Positions 35,149 through 45,165 of a stretch of DNA of 64,000 bases are shown here, in pieces. Source of the DNA: Lichina pygmaea. Lineage: Eukaryota > Ascomycota > Lichinomycetes > Lichinales > Lichinaceae. Numbering within the stretch: position 1 is the first letter of the stretch; every line of letters begins with the position of its first letter. The position numbers and the translations under genes are program-made. The stretch lies in the NCBI GenBank assembly GCA_963422465.1, contig OY730174.1, forward strand, positions 1,426,001-1,490,000, in the 5' to 3' direction. Under the pieces are notes generated by a model. The model was given only the letters and a program-made list of their open reading frames with translations, did not search any database and was not told where the DNA came from.

Positions 35149-35417
35149 CAAGTTATCCCGCCGTAGTCCCATCTCCAGTAGACCGTCACACAGCTCCGTC
35201 GAGAACTCCTGTCGCTGACACGTTCGTCACGCACAGATACATTGTAGCAGGCACAACGCTCTGGAGCGGAGCATCATACATCTACACCAAAGACGCCGTC
35301 AGAATCCTGACTCCTGCGTCCGCCAGACACGGTGGCGCCAAGCGTTCTCCGCATACCTCTAAAGAAGAAGAAGCAAGTCGAGCAATAGGCAAGCGCAAGC
35401 GGGACCCGGAAGAGTAG
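33990..35417 (+). CDS. CRD1: Cardiolipin synthase (CDP-alcohol phosphatidyltransferase)
   Basis: Five exons, 33990-34171, 34242-34630, 34759-34913, 35021-35112 and 35237-35417, give 332 residues. The N-terminus (MLWTPPVTLLRWRVQRGACV) is a good mitochondrial presequence. The catalytic signature DX2DGX2ARX8GX3DX3D is complete in DLVDGYIARHWRLQTVVGTV followed by IDPMADK. Membrane helices surround it, and PVWLATIILGRDV and YRWVSLPPPKT match fungal Crd1. The enzyme joins CDP-diacylglycerol to phosphatidylglycerol in the inner mitochondrial membrane. Intron 4 begins GTACGT and runs straight into a GT dinucleotide array. The C-terminus is a charged tail rich in Lys and Glu. It converges on the STAND gene, 127 bases away. 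Confidence 0.92.
35117..35146. repeat. (GT)n array inside CRD1 intron 4
   Basis: About 15 GT units start only four bases after the intron's GT. The array therefore offers many alternative donor-like positions. Confidence 0.93.
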
Positions 35418-35544
35418 AATGTATGTAGCCAAGAGATCGGCCGAGGACGTTCATATCTCGGTGGAAAGAATCCTTTGGCAGCTGTACTATCTCACAGGAT
35501 TTGCTCACGCCTGTCAATGCCAGCAGGCTCTGATTCACGCAATT

Positions 35545-38500
35545 TTATACCCAGTCCTCTTCTCGCCTTTCATCCTCGTTTTCATTGGTGGTGCAGAATA
35601 CGGCTGTATATAGATTACTCTCCAACCATGAAATCGGTCCTGGCCGTAACAACCTAGGATGGGCGATACGAAGCAGGGATGGATCCCAATCCGCGGTCCC
35701 CCACCCGCATCTGCGTAGAGGCTGCACGAAGTCCCAGTCGTCAGGCGAAGCGTTTGATAAACACTCTTCTGCCACTGCGCTCGGATCCGCTTCATTCTCC
35801 AAGAACCAATCCATCAGATCAACGCGTCTCGTTCCGATGACCGTACGATGCAGGACTTCTCGGGGAGTACCCCAGTGAGTTGCTCCTTGGAGTATGTACC
35901 GAGCATGCTCTAGGTCAAGCCAGCGGAGGTCCTGGAAGGCGCTTTCAAACAGACGGCGGCGCTGATCGGGATGGCAATACTCGACCACCGAACGGGTCAC
36001 ATCATCTAGATCTTTCTCCGCTACTGATGAATAGATGGTTTGTCTTATTGCCGCGACGAAGGCGCTTTCGATCATACCAAAGTCCCAATCTTGTGGGCGA
36101 CCGTTTAGCAGAGCTGAAACGACTAGGGGCTGGCCTGACCAAGCGGCGATTTCAAGAACACTGCTCGAATCCCAGAGCTGTACATCAGTCTTCGCGCCTC
36201 TTTTAAGAAGGAGCTGTACCATAGCAATATGTCTTGATTCTACAGCCACAAACAAGGCTGTCTCGTGGTCAAAAGTCATCTCATCAAGATCATGTCCATC
36301 GTCCAGAAACTTTTCGGCGAAACGACAGAGGCCAAAGGCCGCCAGAACATGGAGTCGCGGACGGACCTGCCACGAAGGCGATATTTTATTGATATATGTC
36401 CCGTCCTTGGTGATATGTGGGGCCTCATACGGGGCCAATATCACAATGTCCTGTTGCAGATACTCGAGGGTAAGTTGTTCAAGCCACTCTTTCTCCAGTA
36501 CCCCTCGAGCTAGACACTTGGTAGCTGCGCCGAGGCTGGTGCTGAGATCACCTGGGCCGTCGGGGGATGTGCTATCGAAAACTTCCCGAGCGTGATTACC
36601 CCAATTTTCAGATGCATAACCGAGTAAGGGATAATTCTTGATGGGATGTTCTACCAAATGTAAGTCATCTTCTCCATTGGCAGTAGTCGACTGTGAAAGT
36701 CGAAAGGACCCGAGCGCGAAGACATCAAAACGAAGGTAGGTCACCAGGCGGGCACATATTTCGAGATGAGCGGATGGATAGCGATCCTGCCGGATTTCTG
36801 CGAAGTATTCTTCCGTGGTGTAATGAACCAGTCGGACGATCCGGCTTTCAGGGTCAACGACAACAAGCCCACAGCAAGCTGATATGAGCGCTTCCTCCTT
36901 TGTCAAGGCGTCCGGGCCCAAGTCCTTGTCGTCGAGCCGGATAGCAACTGCATGTTGCAACTGATCGATTCTCATGGGCTTGAAGGCGAGGTTGATCCAT
37001 AGGAGCACCTGCTCTGCACGTTGGGCCTTCTGGCGGCCTTGGCTCTCAATCCTCTGCAACGCATCCTCGTAGGTCTTGCTCAGGTCTTCCGGCAGCGACT
37101 GGAGTGTCTTCCGCAGATCACGCAAGTTATCCTCTTCGGCGAGTGCGTCGATGTGCAAGACAGCCAAGAGAAACCTGTGGGGGTTTGGCAGACGAAGCCA
37201 TGGCGGTTGGAACCCTTACATTCCGTTGTTTTTGCACAAGATGGTCTCGACGATGTCCTCCCTCAGACCCGCATTTTCGTCGATGAACTCCATCAGCATT
37301 TCGTGCTTCTTCAGTTCAGCCTCCAGGAATGACTGCAGATCTCCGTCGGTAGCTCGAATTTTCAGGCGCGAGCAGTTTCCGACCCTGCTCTCGATCGAGG
37401 GTATCTCCCGAGATGTGATCAACAGCCTCAAGCTTGACGGAAGAGTTCGCAGTTCTGCGACGAAGTCATTTCGATCCCTTTCAATACATTCGTCCAGCGC
37501 ATCAACAACGATGAACACATCCGATAGCTTATGCAAGTACGCGTGGAGCAGCTTGGTGACCTCAGCAAGCAACGGTCGCGTGCTCGACCGTGTGTGGCGG
37601 TCATAAGATGACGCAACATCGTCTGAGACTTCCCCAGCCTGGCGGACCAACTGGCAAAGCAAGCTTGACACGAGGTTGGTTACCGTTTGGCCGGGCTCGT
37701 TGTATACACAGTAGACGAAAGCAATCCCGGTATCTGGATTCATATGCTCCCGTTGCAAGTGATCGATGACCGTTGAGCTATAATGCAGTCAGTCCTGGTC
37801 ACTTAGGCGCCGCTTTGGGAGGGTAGGTGATGCGACCTACGCAAGAATCGTCTTGCCGGCACCAGCTATGTGAGCATCTCGGTCAGTAAGAACGAACAAG
37901 CTATTCAAACTTATCTCCAAAGGGAAGGCAGAACGAAGACTTGGAGGGGGGAACCGACGCATTCCAGGACACCAGAGTATCTTTTCGGAGCCCGCAAGCC
38001 ATGCGCGGAACTGAGTTTTCTCGAGGAACCATCTTCCCGTGTCGGCTTGACGTCTGCTAAACACGTCATTCTGCTTCGCCTCGAAATTCAAAGGCGAAAG
38101 CCAGCTCGCGATGGCCGACGTCCGCGAGTCCGCGGCACGCTCTGCTTGCGCGTAATGCGCAGTCTGAATATCCGCGACGCCTTTGAGAATCTTATTGGAC
38201 GCTGCTGCGGATGTGGAGGCCAGGTGGTCTACCTTGCCGTCCACTATTTTCAGCTTCTGGAAGGATGCAGCCGATGCTTCAATGCCGAGGGCAGAGAGAG
38301 CGAGCTGAAGATCGCCTCGGAGGTCTTTCACCATGCCCTTCAGCTTTCGCAGCGTTTTCTCCTTGAACGGATACTGAGCCCTGCGTAATTGATAGCCTAT
38401 GCCCGGCTTCGTGCTCTTGAATTTTTCCAATCTACTCTCGAGAGCTTGAATTCCAACTTTGCAGGCAGTGATGCTCTCGGTGACTCGAAGGACGACGTCT

Positions 38501-38700
38501 GCGCCGAAGGGCAGTCGCTTCAACTTGTCGCTCAGCATGGTGAAGGTTTTGTTTAGCCCGTCCAATGCACGGCAGATGTCCTTCACTTCTTGATCCTTAT
38601 TTTTCCAGCAGTCGTAGTACTGAACGAGGCCACCGCAGACTGCTCCGCCCAAGGTGAGCAGTCCGGCAACGCTGCCAGATACGGCCAGTACCTCCCCCAT
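35545..38700 (-). CDS. STAND/NLR-like protein: HeLo-like, NACHT, ankyrin
   Basis: Four exons, 38700-37959, 37865-37841, 37777-37220 and 37174-35545, give 984 residues. The N-terminus (MGEVLAVSGSVAGLLTLGGA) is the HeLo-like domain of fungal STAND proteins. A NACHT NTPase follows with Walker A GMPGAGKT, Walker B VFIVVDALDEC and sensor LLITSRE. The C-terminal half includes degenerate ankyrin-like repeats (TALFVAVESRHIAMVQLLLK; LEIAAWSGQPLVVSALL). Such proteins act in non-self recognition and regulated cell death. Exon 2, only 25 bases, encodes nothing but the P-loop. The gene is intact and lies between two LINE insertions, typical of the dynamic neighbourhoods of this family. The trigger is unknown. 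Confidence 0.88.
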
Positions 38701-39322
38701 TTCGAGACTGGAAGCCTTCAATACCGGGGTCGTCAGATGTGACAAGGCACACGGTAGTGAATGACTTGGTTGCGGACCAAAGCAGGGTAACTCACATTCA
38801 GTCCCTGGAGAGAGTACAAATAACCGAGGAGACTCGCTGAGTAGCTGGGACGAGCTGGGGAGTATGAAGGATGGCAATTCTGACCCAGATGAGGAGAACC
38901 GATGGTCCAGAAAGAGGAGATCTGTCTTGAAGGCGGGGTGGGCCCGACGCAAGGCTGACAAGGCTGGCACTGCTGGCACTGCTGGCACTGCCACACCTCG
39001 CAGCACCTGCAGCCTCTTTGGTCATGGCATATTCGTACGGAACGTCCCTCGTACCACCCACGAGTGCCATACCATGCGCCATCCCACGGCTGTGAAGCAC
39101 AACACGGCGGTGCCCGCCCAGCCAACACAAGGGCCACCGATGCCAAAATCGATGCCAACTGGATCGGCTGCGCTCATCTGATGAATCAACATGTAGCATC
39201 CACTGACAGACCTCTTTGATGATGCTGTTCGCGCTCGTCTCGTTCTGGTCCTTGACAACGTCTCTGCTGGACTCCCACGTTATTCCCGTGAGACGTTATG
39301 CCGTCGCCGAAGCATCCTCTGG
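38701..39322. other. Region upstream of the STAND gene
   Basis: Contains the STAND promoter. A CTGGCACTG tandem triplication sits at about 38963-38990. Open frames here have low-complexity translations; no gene seen. Confidence 0.5.
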
Positions 39323-39640
39323 TCAATCCACCGTCATCGTCACCTCCACAATCTTGTGCTCCGTCCAGCTACGGTGCAGGTGGGAATTGGCGTGTCCCTG
39401 GGCATCAGGCCCGTCGGCGTACTCGTAGACGAACGATTTGTCGTCCATCTCAAGCGGTAGGGAGCCATGGACGAGCTTGCCCGGTCCTTCGGCTTTGATG
39501 GAAGCATGCCGTCTCGACTTCACCGGCTTATGGAACGGGTGTGTTTTCCAGTCCGGCATGTCATTGTCGTTGTTGTTGTACATACGTACGTAGCCATTGA
39601 TGCCAGCTGGGCCGATGTCGCTCCGTTTAGCTAGGGAAGC
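39323..39640 (-). pseudogene. Coding-like 3' fragment next to a LINE insertion
   Basis: A reverse frame from about 39640 to a stop at 39323 has host-like codon use. It contains MPDWKTHPFHKPVKSRRHAS, SLPLEMDDKSFVYEYADGPD and a C-terminus ending WTEHKIVEVTMTVD. I recognise no family. The frame is open up to the LINE target site at about 39808, so the insertion may have separated this segment from its 5' part, but no matching exon is evident beyond 43021. It could also be the last exon of a short gene. Confidence 0.3.
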
Positions 39641-39796
39641 ACTGTGTTCTATTTTTAATTTTTCTGCTGAGCTTGGCATCCATGTTTCAAGGCAAATCGA
39701 GGTTGGGAAAAAGAGCCGTGAGGGGCGTTCGATATTCAGCAGTGAAACGTTGGTCATCCCAAGCTTAGAGTCAGGACAGCCAACGCTAACCCACAG

Positions 39797-39807
39797 CATC
39801 ACCCCCA
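39797..39807. repeat. Target-site duplication, left copy of LINE-2 insertion
   Basis: CATCACCCCCA. The partner at 43012-43021 is CATCACCCCA, differing by one C in the homopolymer. Confidence 0.65.
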
Positions 39808-42800
39808 TTTATTTTATTTTATTTTATTTTATTTTATTCTTACTCTGATTTGGCTGGTGAGCCATGCAGAACTTCTAGATACATGCTTTTTTTTCCCAGA
39901 AAACCTTTGAAGGAATAAAAACTGAGACTTGGGTAAGACTAGGGAATTATCTGGAAGAATATGCAGTGTCTGGAGAAAATAAAATCACAGAGATGATAGG
40001 TTTTCTGGTAAGAGTTGGTGTGCTAAGTTAAACTGGTCTAGTCTTTTCAAAGACATAAACCAGAGAAGAAATTCTTTAAGCACTTTAGGCTTTTGAAGTA
40101 AAGTAGAGAAATTGTAGGAAAGAAAAGTGGCTTGCTGTCTTTGAGTAAGAAACTTGTTACAAGAGAAAGTAATATGTTGAGCAGTCTCTTCTCCAAAACC
40201 ACAGGAACATAGAGGGGATTGGAAGTCAGGAACATTTGCTCTGAAAAGAAAGCTGGCTAGTCCTATCCTTGCTGATAGAATCTGCAAGTAAAGACTAGCT
40301 TCAGCTTTTCTCAAGTCTTTGAAAACTTTGAGATTTTTCTTTTGGGGTAGTCTGCAAAATAGCTCCCAGACTGAAGAACATTTCTGTCTGTTTGCCTGCC
40401 ATCTGGCTTCCCACTCTTTCTGAAACACTTCTTGAAATTGTTTCTTAGAGTAATCTTGGTTAGTGGTTAGTTCTTCTAGCCATCTTGCTTTCCAGTTAGG
40501 TGTGATAGTAGACAGAGACTTTGGAGGTGTTCTCAGAGTAGAAACAAAAACAGTGATCTGGGAAAAGAGCTTATAGAGAAGTGAGGAGAGAGGATTAGAA
40601 GAAGTATTGGAAAAATAGAAAGATTGTAGGAAAGTTGCTGTTCTAAATTTGAAATAAAGATCAAGAGGTGGTAGGAATAGTTCTCCTTCAATAAGAAATG
40701 TAGGAGTAGCTTTGAAGACACCTCCTATAGTTTTTAGACACTTAGTCTGGAAAAGATTTAGAGAAGAAATATTAGAAGGTTTTTTGTGGGGATTGAACCA
40801 GACTCCTACTGCATAGCCGAGAAGTGATCTCAGTATTGCAGTGTAGACAAGTCTAGCAGAGAGAACAGGTAGACCCCATGTAGAAAAAGTAGTTCTGGAA
40901 AGTGCTGAGAAAAACTTGGAAGCTTTCTGTAACATGATTTTCTGGTGTTTTTTCCAGAGAAGCTTGGAATCATAGTGTAGTCCCAGAATACGCACTTCTT
41001 CCTTAGGCTGTAGTACCACTTCTCCAAGTCTTAGACTGAGCTGAAGATTATCTGTTCTTCTTCTAGAAAAATGGAGAAGTTCATACTTTTCAGGTGCAAA
41101 CTTCATTCCATGTTTTCTTGCCCAGTCTAAACACTTGGAGTGAGTAGACTTTAGCTTCAGGAGATTGCTTTTAAGAGAAGGGGAAAATGCCAGAAGGTTT
41201 GTGTCATCTGCAAAGCCCAGAGCTGATACACCTTTCTCTGGTGTATGAACAGTATTATGAAGATCTGAAATATAGAAAAGAAATAAAATAGGAGAGAGAG
41301 GTGAACCTTGAGGGACTCCACAGTGTACTGGAAAAAAAGAAGACTCTGAATCATCAAAGACAAGAGAGGTTTTTCTTTGGGTAGTGAAAGAAAAGATCCA
41401 GTTAACAAACCAGCTGGGGATTCCTTTTCTCTCCAGGATTTTCTTGAGAATTTCTGGCAGAACTCTATCATAAGCTCCTGAGATATCCAGAGAAAGAAGA
41501 CTCGCTACCATTCCTTTCTTCCAGACTTTTTCAACTTGGGAAGTGAGTAGAAATAGTGCAGACTCAGTTGATCTTCCTTTTCTAAAGCCCATCTGGATTT
41601 CTGGTAGTAGGTTTTCTTTCTCAGCCAGTTCACTTAGCTTTGTGGCTGCCAGAGCTTCCATCAGCTTCCCAATTGTGTTGAGAAGTGCTGTTGGCCTCCA
41701 AGCTTTGGCATAGCAATAGGATCCTTTGCTAGGCTTTCTCAAGCATATTGTTCTGGCTGCTTTGTATCTGTCAGGGAAATATTCTAGCTTCCAGCAGGCC
41801 TCCAGAACTTTGGCTATCTTTTCATTGAGAGTCTCCTAATACCTTTAGAAATCCATTGGGTAGAGTGTCTTTCCCAGGAGCTGTAAAAGGCCACAGTTGA
41901 GCTATGCCGAGGCATAGCGCAGAGTCGACATCCCGTGCAGGGTCTCTGCCACGCTTCCCCGCAGTCCTGAGGTCTTTTGCGCTCCGCCGTGTACGCTCAC
42001 CCCTAGGTCCTGCTTCGGAGCGCCGGGTTGCCAGCCCGGAGCCCACGCTCCAACTGCAGTTTGCTCCTTGAGCCCGTCATTTGCAGCCTGAGCCTGCACT
42101 CTGTACGGACCGGCATGCGCTTCCGTCCTCTCGGGCCATATAGACAGTCTCGTAGTAGGCCCAGACCCTACTGCCGTCACTGCCATTATATGCCACGCCC
42201 CGCAGCTCTCGCTGTTTCGCGTTATCTCTGTAGATCTCTCGTACAGAGGCCGACCATGCCTCGCAGGCTCTACGGACCCTGCAGGCCATGCCAGCACCTG
42301 CAGGACCGCCTTTCCAGCCCACTAACCAAGTAGGGAGAAGTCTCCGTCTGCCCGCTGTCGCCTGTGGGACCCCGGATGTACGTGGTGGCCCACTGGAGAA
42401 CCTCCAGTGCCCTAGCCCCGGTCCGTAGGTGGCCCGAAGAGAATCCGTGGCAAGACCTTAGGCAAAACCATCAAGCCAGCACTTTGACTATCACACGGCC
42501 CTTAGGTACTGGAGCGGCGGAAACCCTTCGTGCCACCTGCTCGCCTTCTTTAACACGTAGTCCCCGTTCGATTAACAACGCCGCGGTACAGACATCGCTC
42601 CCCTCCTAGAACAAGATCCTCGATGCATCAGCTGCTGGAGACTGCCAGAAGGGGGGTGTGCGATAGGAACTCCTCTCGTCTACTCCAGAGGTGCCCTGTC
42701 GGGTGTCTAGACTTCACATCCACCAGTTGCAAGGCTGGCTTCGGGCCGTAGCGTACACGGTAGACATCCGTCGGGTGGTTTTCATAACCAGTTTGGTCGA

Positions 42801-43011
42801 AGTCCTCTGTTCTGCTGATGTCGCTTCACGGGGGCGTCCAGGGTGCCTGCACGACACCTCCGGTGGCCCGTCGCTCCACGGGCACCAGCAGCTCGACCGG
42901 TGACTCAATTAGCTCTCGGTGCAGCGACTACAAGCAGCTTGGGAGACTGCCTGCCATCGCTGCCCCGAGGTTCCCAGCCTGCACCGCGTGGAGGTTTGAG
43001 TCTTCGCAGGC
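39808..43011 (-). mobile_element. LINE-2: chimeric, AT-rich RT with GC-rich 5' part
   Basis: A 3.2-kb reverse-strand insertion. The 3' end has a (TAAAA)n tail (TTTTA units on the + strand, 39808-39838). The flanks carry a near-perfect 10/11-base duplication. The body from about 39840 to 41897 is clearly AT-rich and encodes an RT. From about 41900 to the 5' end at 43011 it is GC-rich and consists largely of the 0.93-kb repeat. ORF1 and the endonuclease are absent. It is therefore either an internally deleted element or a chimera of two sources. Confidence 0.72.
39985..41900 (-). pseudogene. AT-rich LINE reverse transcriptase with one frameshift
   Basis: Open from about 41832 to the stop at 39985. 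A leading block (APGKDTLPNGFLKVLG) lies in another frame, so there is one frameshift at about 41835. RT motifs are complete: WRPTALLNTIGKLMEALAAT, LLSLDISGAYDRVLPEI (first catalytic Asp), CGVPQGSPLSPILFLFY and GFADDTNLLAF (FADD active site). The C-terminal Cys/His element is CSCGFGEETAQHITFSC. Codons favour A/T at third positions, unlike every host gene in the window. The upstream endonuclease is missing. Confidence 0.88.
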
Positions 43012-43013
43012 CA
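42086..43013 (-). repeat. Dispersed 0.93-kb repeat, copy B
   Basis: Second copy of 29982-30912. Its right-hand end coincides with the target-site duplication of LINE-2, making it the 5' terminus of that insertion. Confidence 0.85.
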
Positions 43014-43021
43014 TCACCCCA
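43012..43021. repeat. Target-site duplication, right copy of LINE-2 insertion
   Basis: CATCACCCCA; see 39797-39807. Confidence 0.65.
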
Positions 43022-43923
43022 ATAATCAGGCTACACACTACGAAACACTAAGTATGTGTCTGTCGAAAGGAGTCAGTCCGCATAATTGTCGTTGTCGGAG
43101 TACAGAAGAGCTTCAAGCAGGGAAGAACTCCTTTGCTCTAATCATGCAGTCACCACGTATGCCAAGGGCCAAGATACAAGAAGTTTTTTTTCTCACGTGA
43201 CCCCAGATCCGGTAGTGAGCTCAGACTCCTCTCCCGCCTCCGGTCAACAATATCGTACTCATGCTCCACATCGCTAAAGAGATTCCCCACGCCTACCTGA
43301 GAGTTTCATTGTAGATCTACTGTAGACATAGAGCAGGTAGATACAATCAACTGGCATTAGAATCAATACACCCCAATTACGAGAAGCACCGAGACTTGAT
43401 CCACTGAGCTTATTTAACTCATCGATTGCACGGTCCACTATTCTCCCCTTGTGATCATCAGGACATGACCTTTGACACGCTCATTTCACCCTGGAAGCAA
43501 TAGCCTGTCAACGGAACAGCAACCCACACAAATGCAGATGTGATCGGGGAGAAGGGGAAAGAGGAATGGGCAAATGCAGGCCGGGGTCGTCACGGCTGAA
43601 AGTGGGTTCAGTAGCATAGTTGACAAAGGGAGCAGGGTTAGAAGTACAGGCAAACACTCGGTGGTGCAGAAGGGGGGAGGGGGGAGGGAATTGAGTCCCC
43701 AACAGAGCAGCAAAAGCAACAGTCAAGCGGTGCTGGTGGAAGAAGGTGAGAACCGCTCGCTGATTCTACATGGAAGACACAGCCACCCACGCCACACCGG
43801 TTGTACCAGATGGAAACATGCACAAGCAACAGAACAGTCGATATGTAGCCAGACCAGAAATTGGATGGCATTTGCGCAGAAAGAAATCAAAGAAACAGAA
43901 AATTCGTCGACAGGATCACCAGG
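43022..43923. other. Intergenic region 3' of CYC8
   Basis: Probably the CYC8 3' untranslated region in its right half. No gene seen. Confidence 0.5.
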
Positions 43924-44941
43924 CTAGACCTCTGCCTTTGGAAGTCCGTTCACCATGCCGTTGCTCGCGTGCATGCTGTTGCTCGAAGGAGGGCTGGTCC
44001 GCCCGTGCGAGACGCCGGCGTGACTTGGGATCCCAACCCCTCGCTTCTGGTCCTCGTCGGCGCCATCGTCGTCGTAGTCCTCGTCGACCTCCATCTTGCG
44101 CGCGGCGGGTTCGTGGTCGTCGCGCCGAGGCTCCTCCTTGAGGGGGCCGGGGCCCATGGGACCGTAGGCCGTGTTCATCGGCGGCAGGGAGTGCGGGTGC
44201 GGCCCGCCGGCGTCCTGCGAGAGGTGATGATGATGATGATGATGATGGTTTCCGCCGTCCTCACCGCGCCGCGACGGCGGTGGGCCCGAGTCCTCGGGAC
44301 GACGCATGTCGGACGGGCTACGCCGGTGAAGCTCGTGGGGCGACGGCAGCTTGTTCGCCGGCGACGGTCGACGGTGGTGCGGTTCGTCCAACGCCGCACG
44401 ATTCTCCTCGGACGCCACCTTCTTGGCGGCTGCGTTGTTGTTGTTGTTGTTGTTGTTGTTGTCGTCGCTCCACTCGCGCGGACGCTTCGCCGCGGCGGAC
44501 GGGGTCCGATCGTGCCTTTCACGCGCCGCGGCTTCGGCGGCGGCGAAGGCAGCATCCGGAGGGGGCGGGCCACCGACCATGCTGGACGGCGGCGGCGGCG
44601 GCGGAACGGAGCTGGACGGGTGTGCGCTGTAGGCAGGACGTGGAGGACCCGAGGCCGGCGACGTCGTCCGGTCATCCATCAGCGGCCGGACGTCGACGTG
44701 CTGCGGGCTGTTGGCCCGGCCGTACGGCGGCATCGGACCCTGGCCCGGTCCGGGTCCGACGACGCCGTTTGGAGCGTGGCTCGTCGGCGGAAGCAGACCG
44801 GGCGCTGGGGCTCCGTAGTTGGGGTTGGCGATGCGGTTCGGCGGGGGTTGGGACACCGGTTGCGAGGCCGCCACCGGGGTGGAGGCATGTGACGGATGTG
44901 GCGGCGGTGGTGGTGGCCCAGCATGCTGGCCCATGCTCGAA

Positions 44942-44976
<35 letters not shown>

Positions 44977-45122
44977 GTAGGCCACCGGCACGGCGTGCGT
45001 CACCCTGGGCGAGGGAGACATGGGACGTCGCGCGGGCGCGGGGGCGTGGGCGGGCCCAGGCGCCGAACGGGCATGATCCGAGTAGTGCCGCATCGGATCC
45101 TGACGCGGGCTGGGTTGTCGCT

Positions 45123-45165
<43 letters not shown>

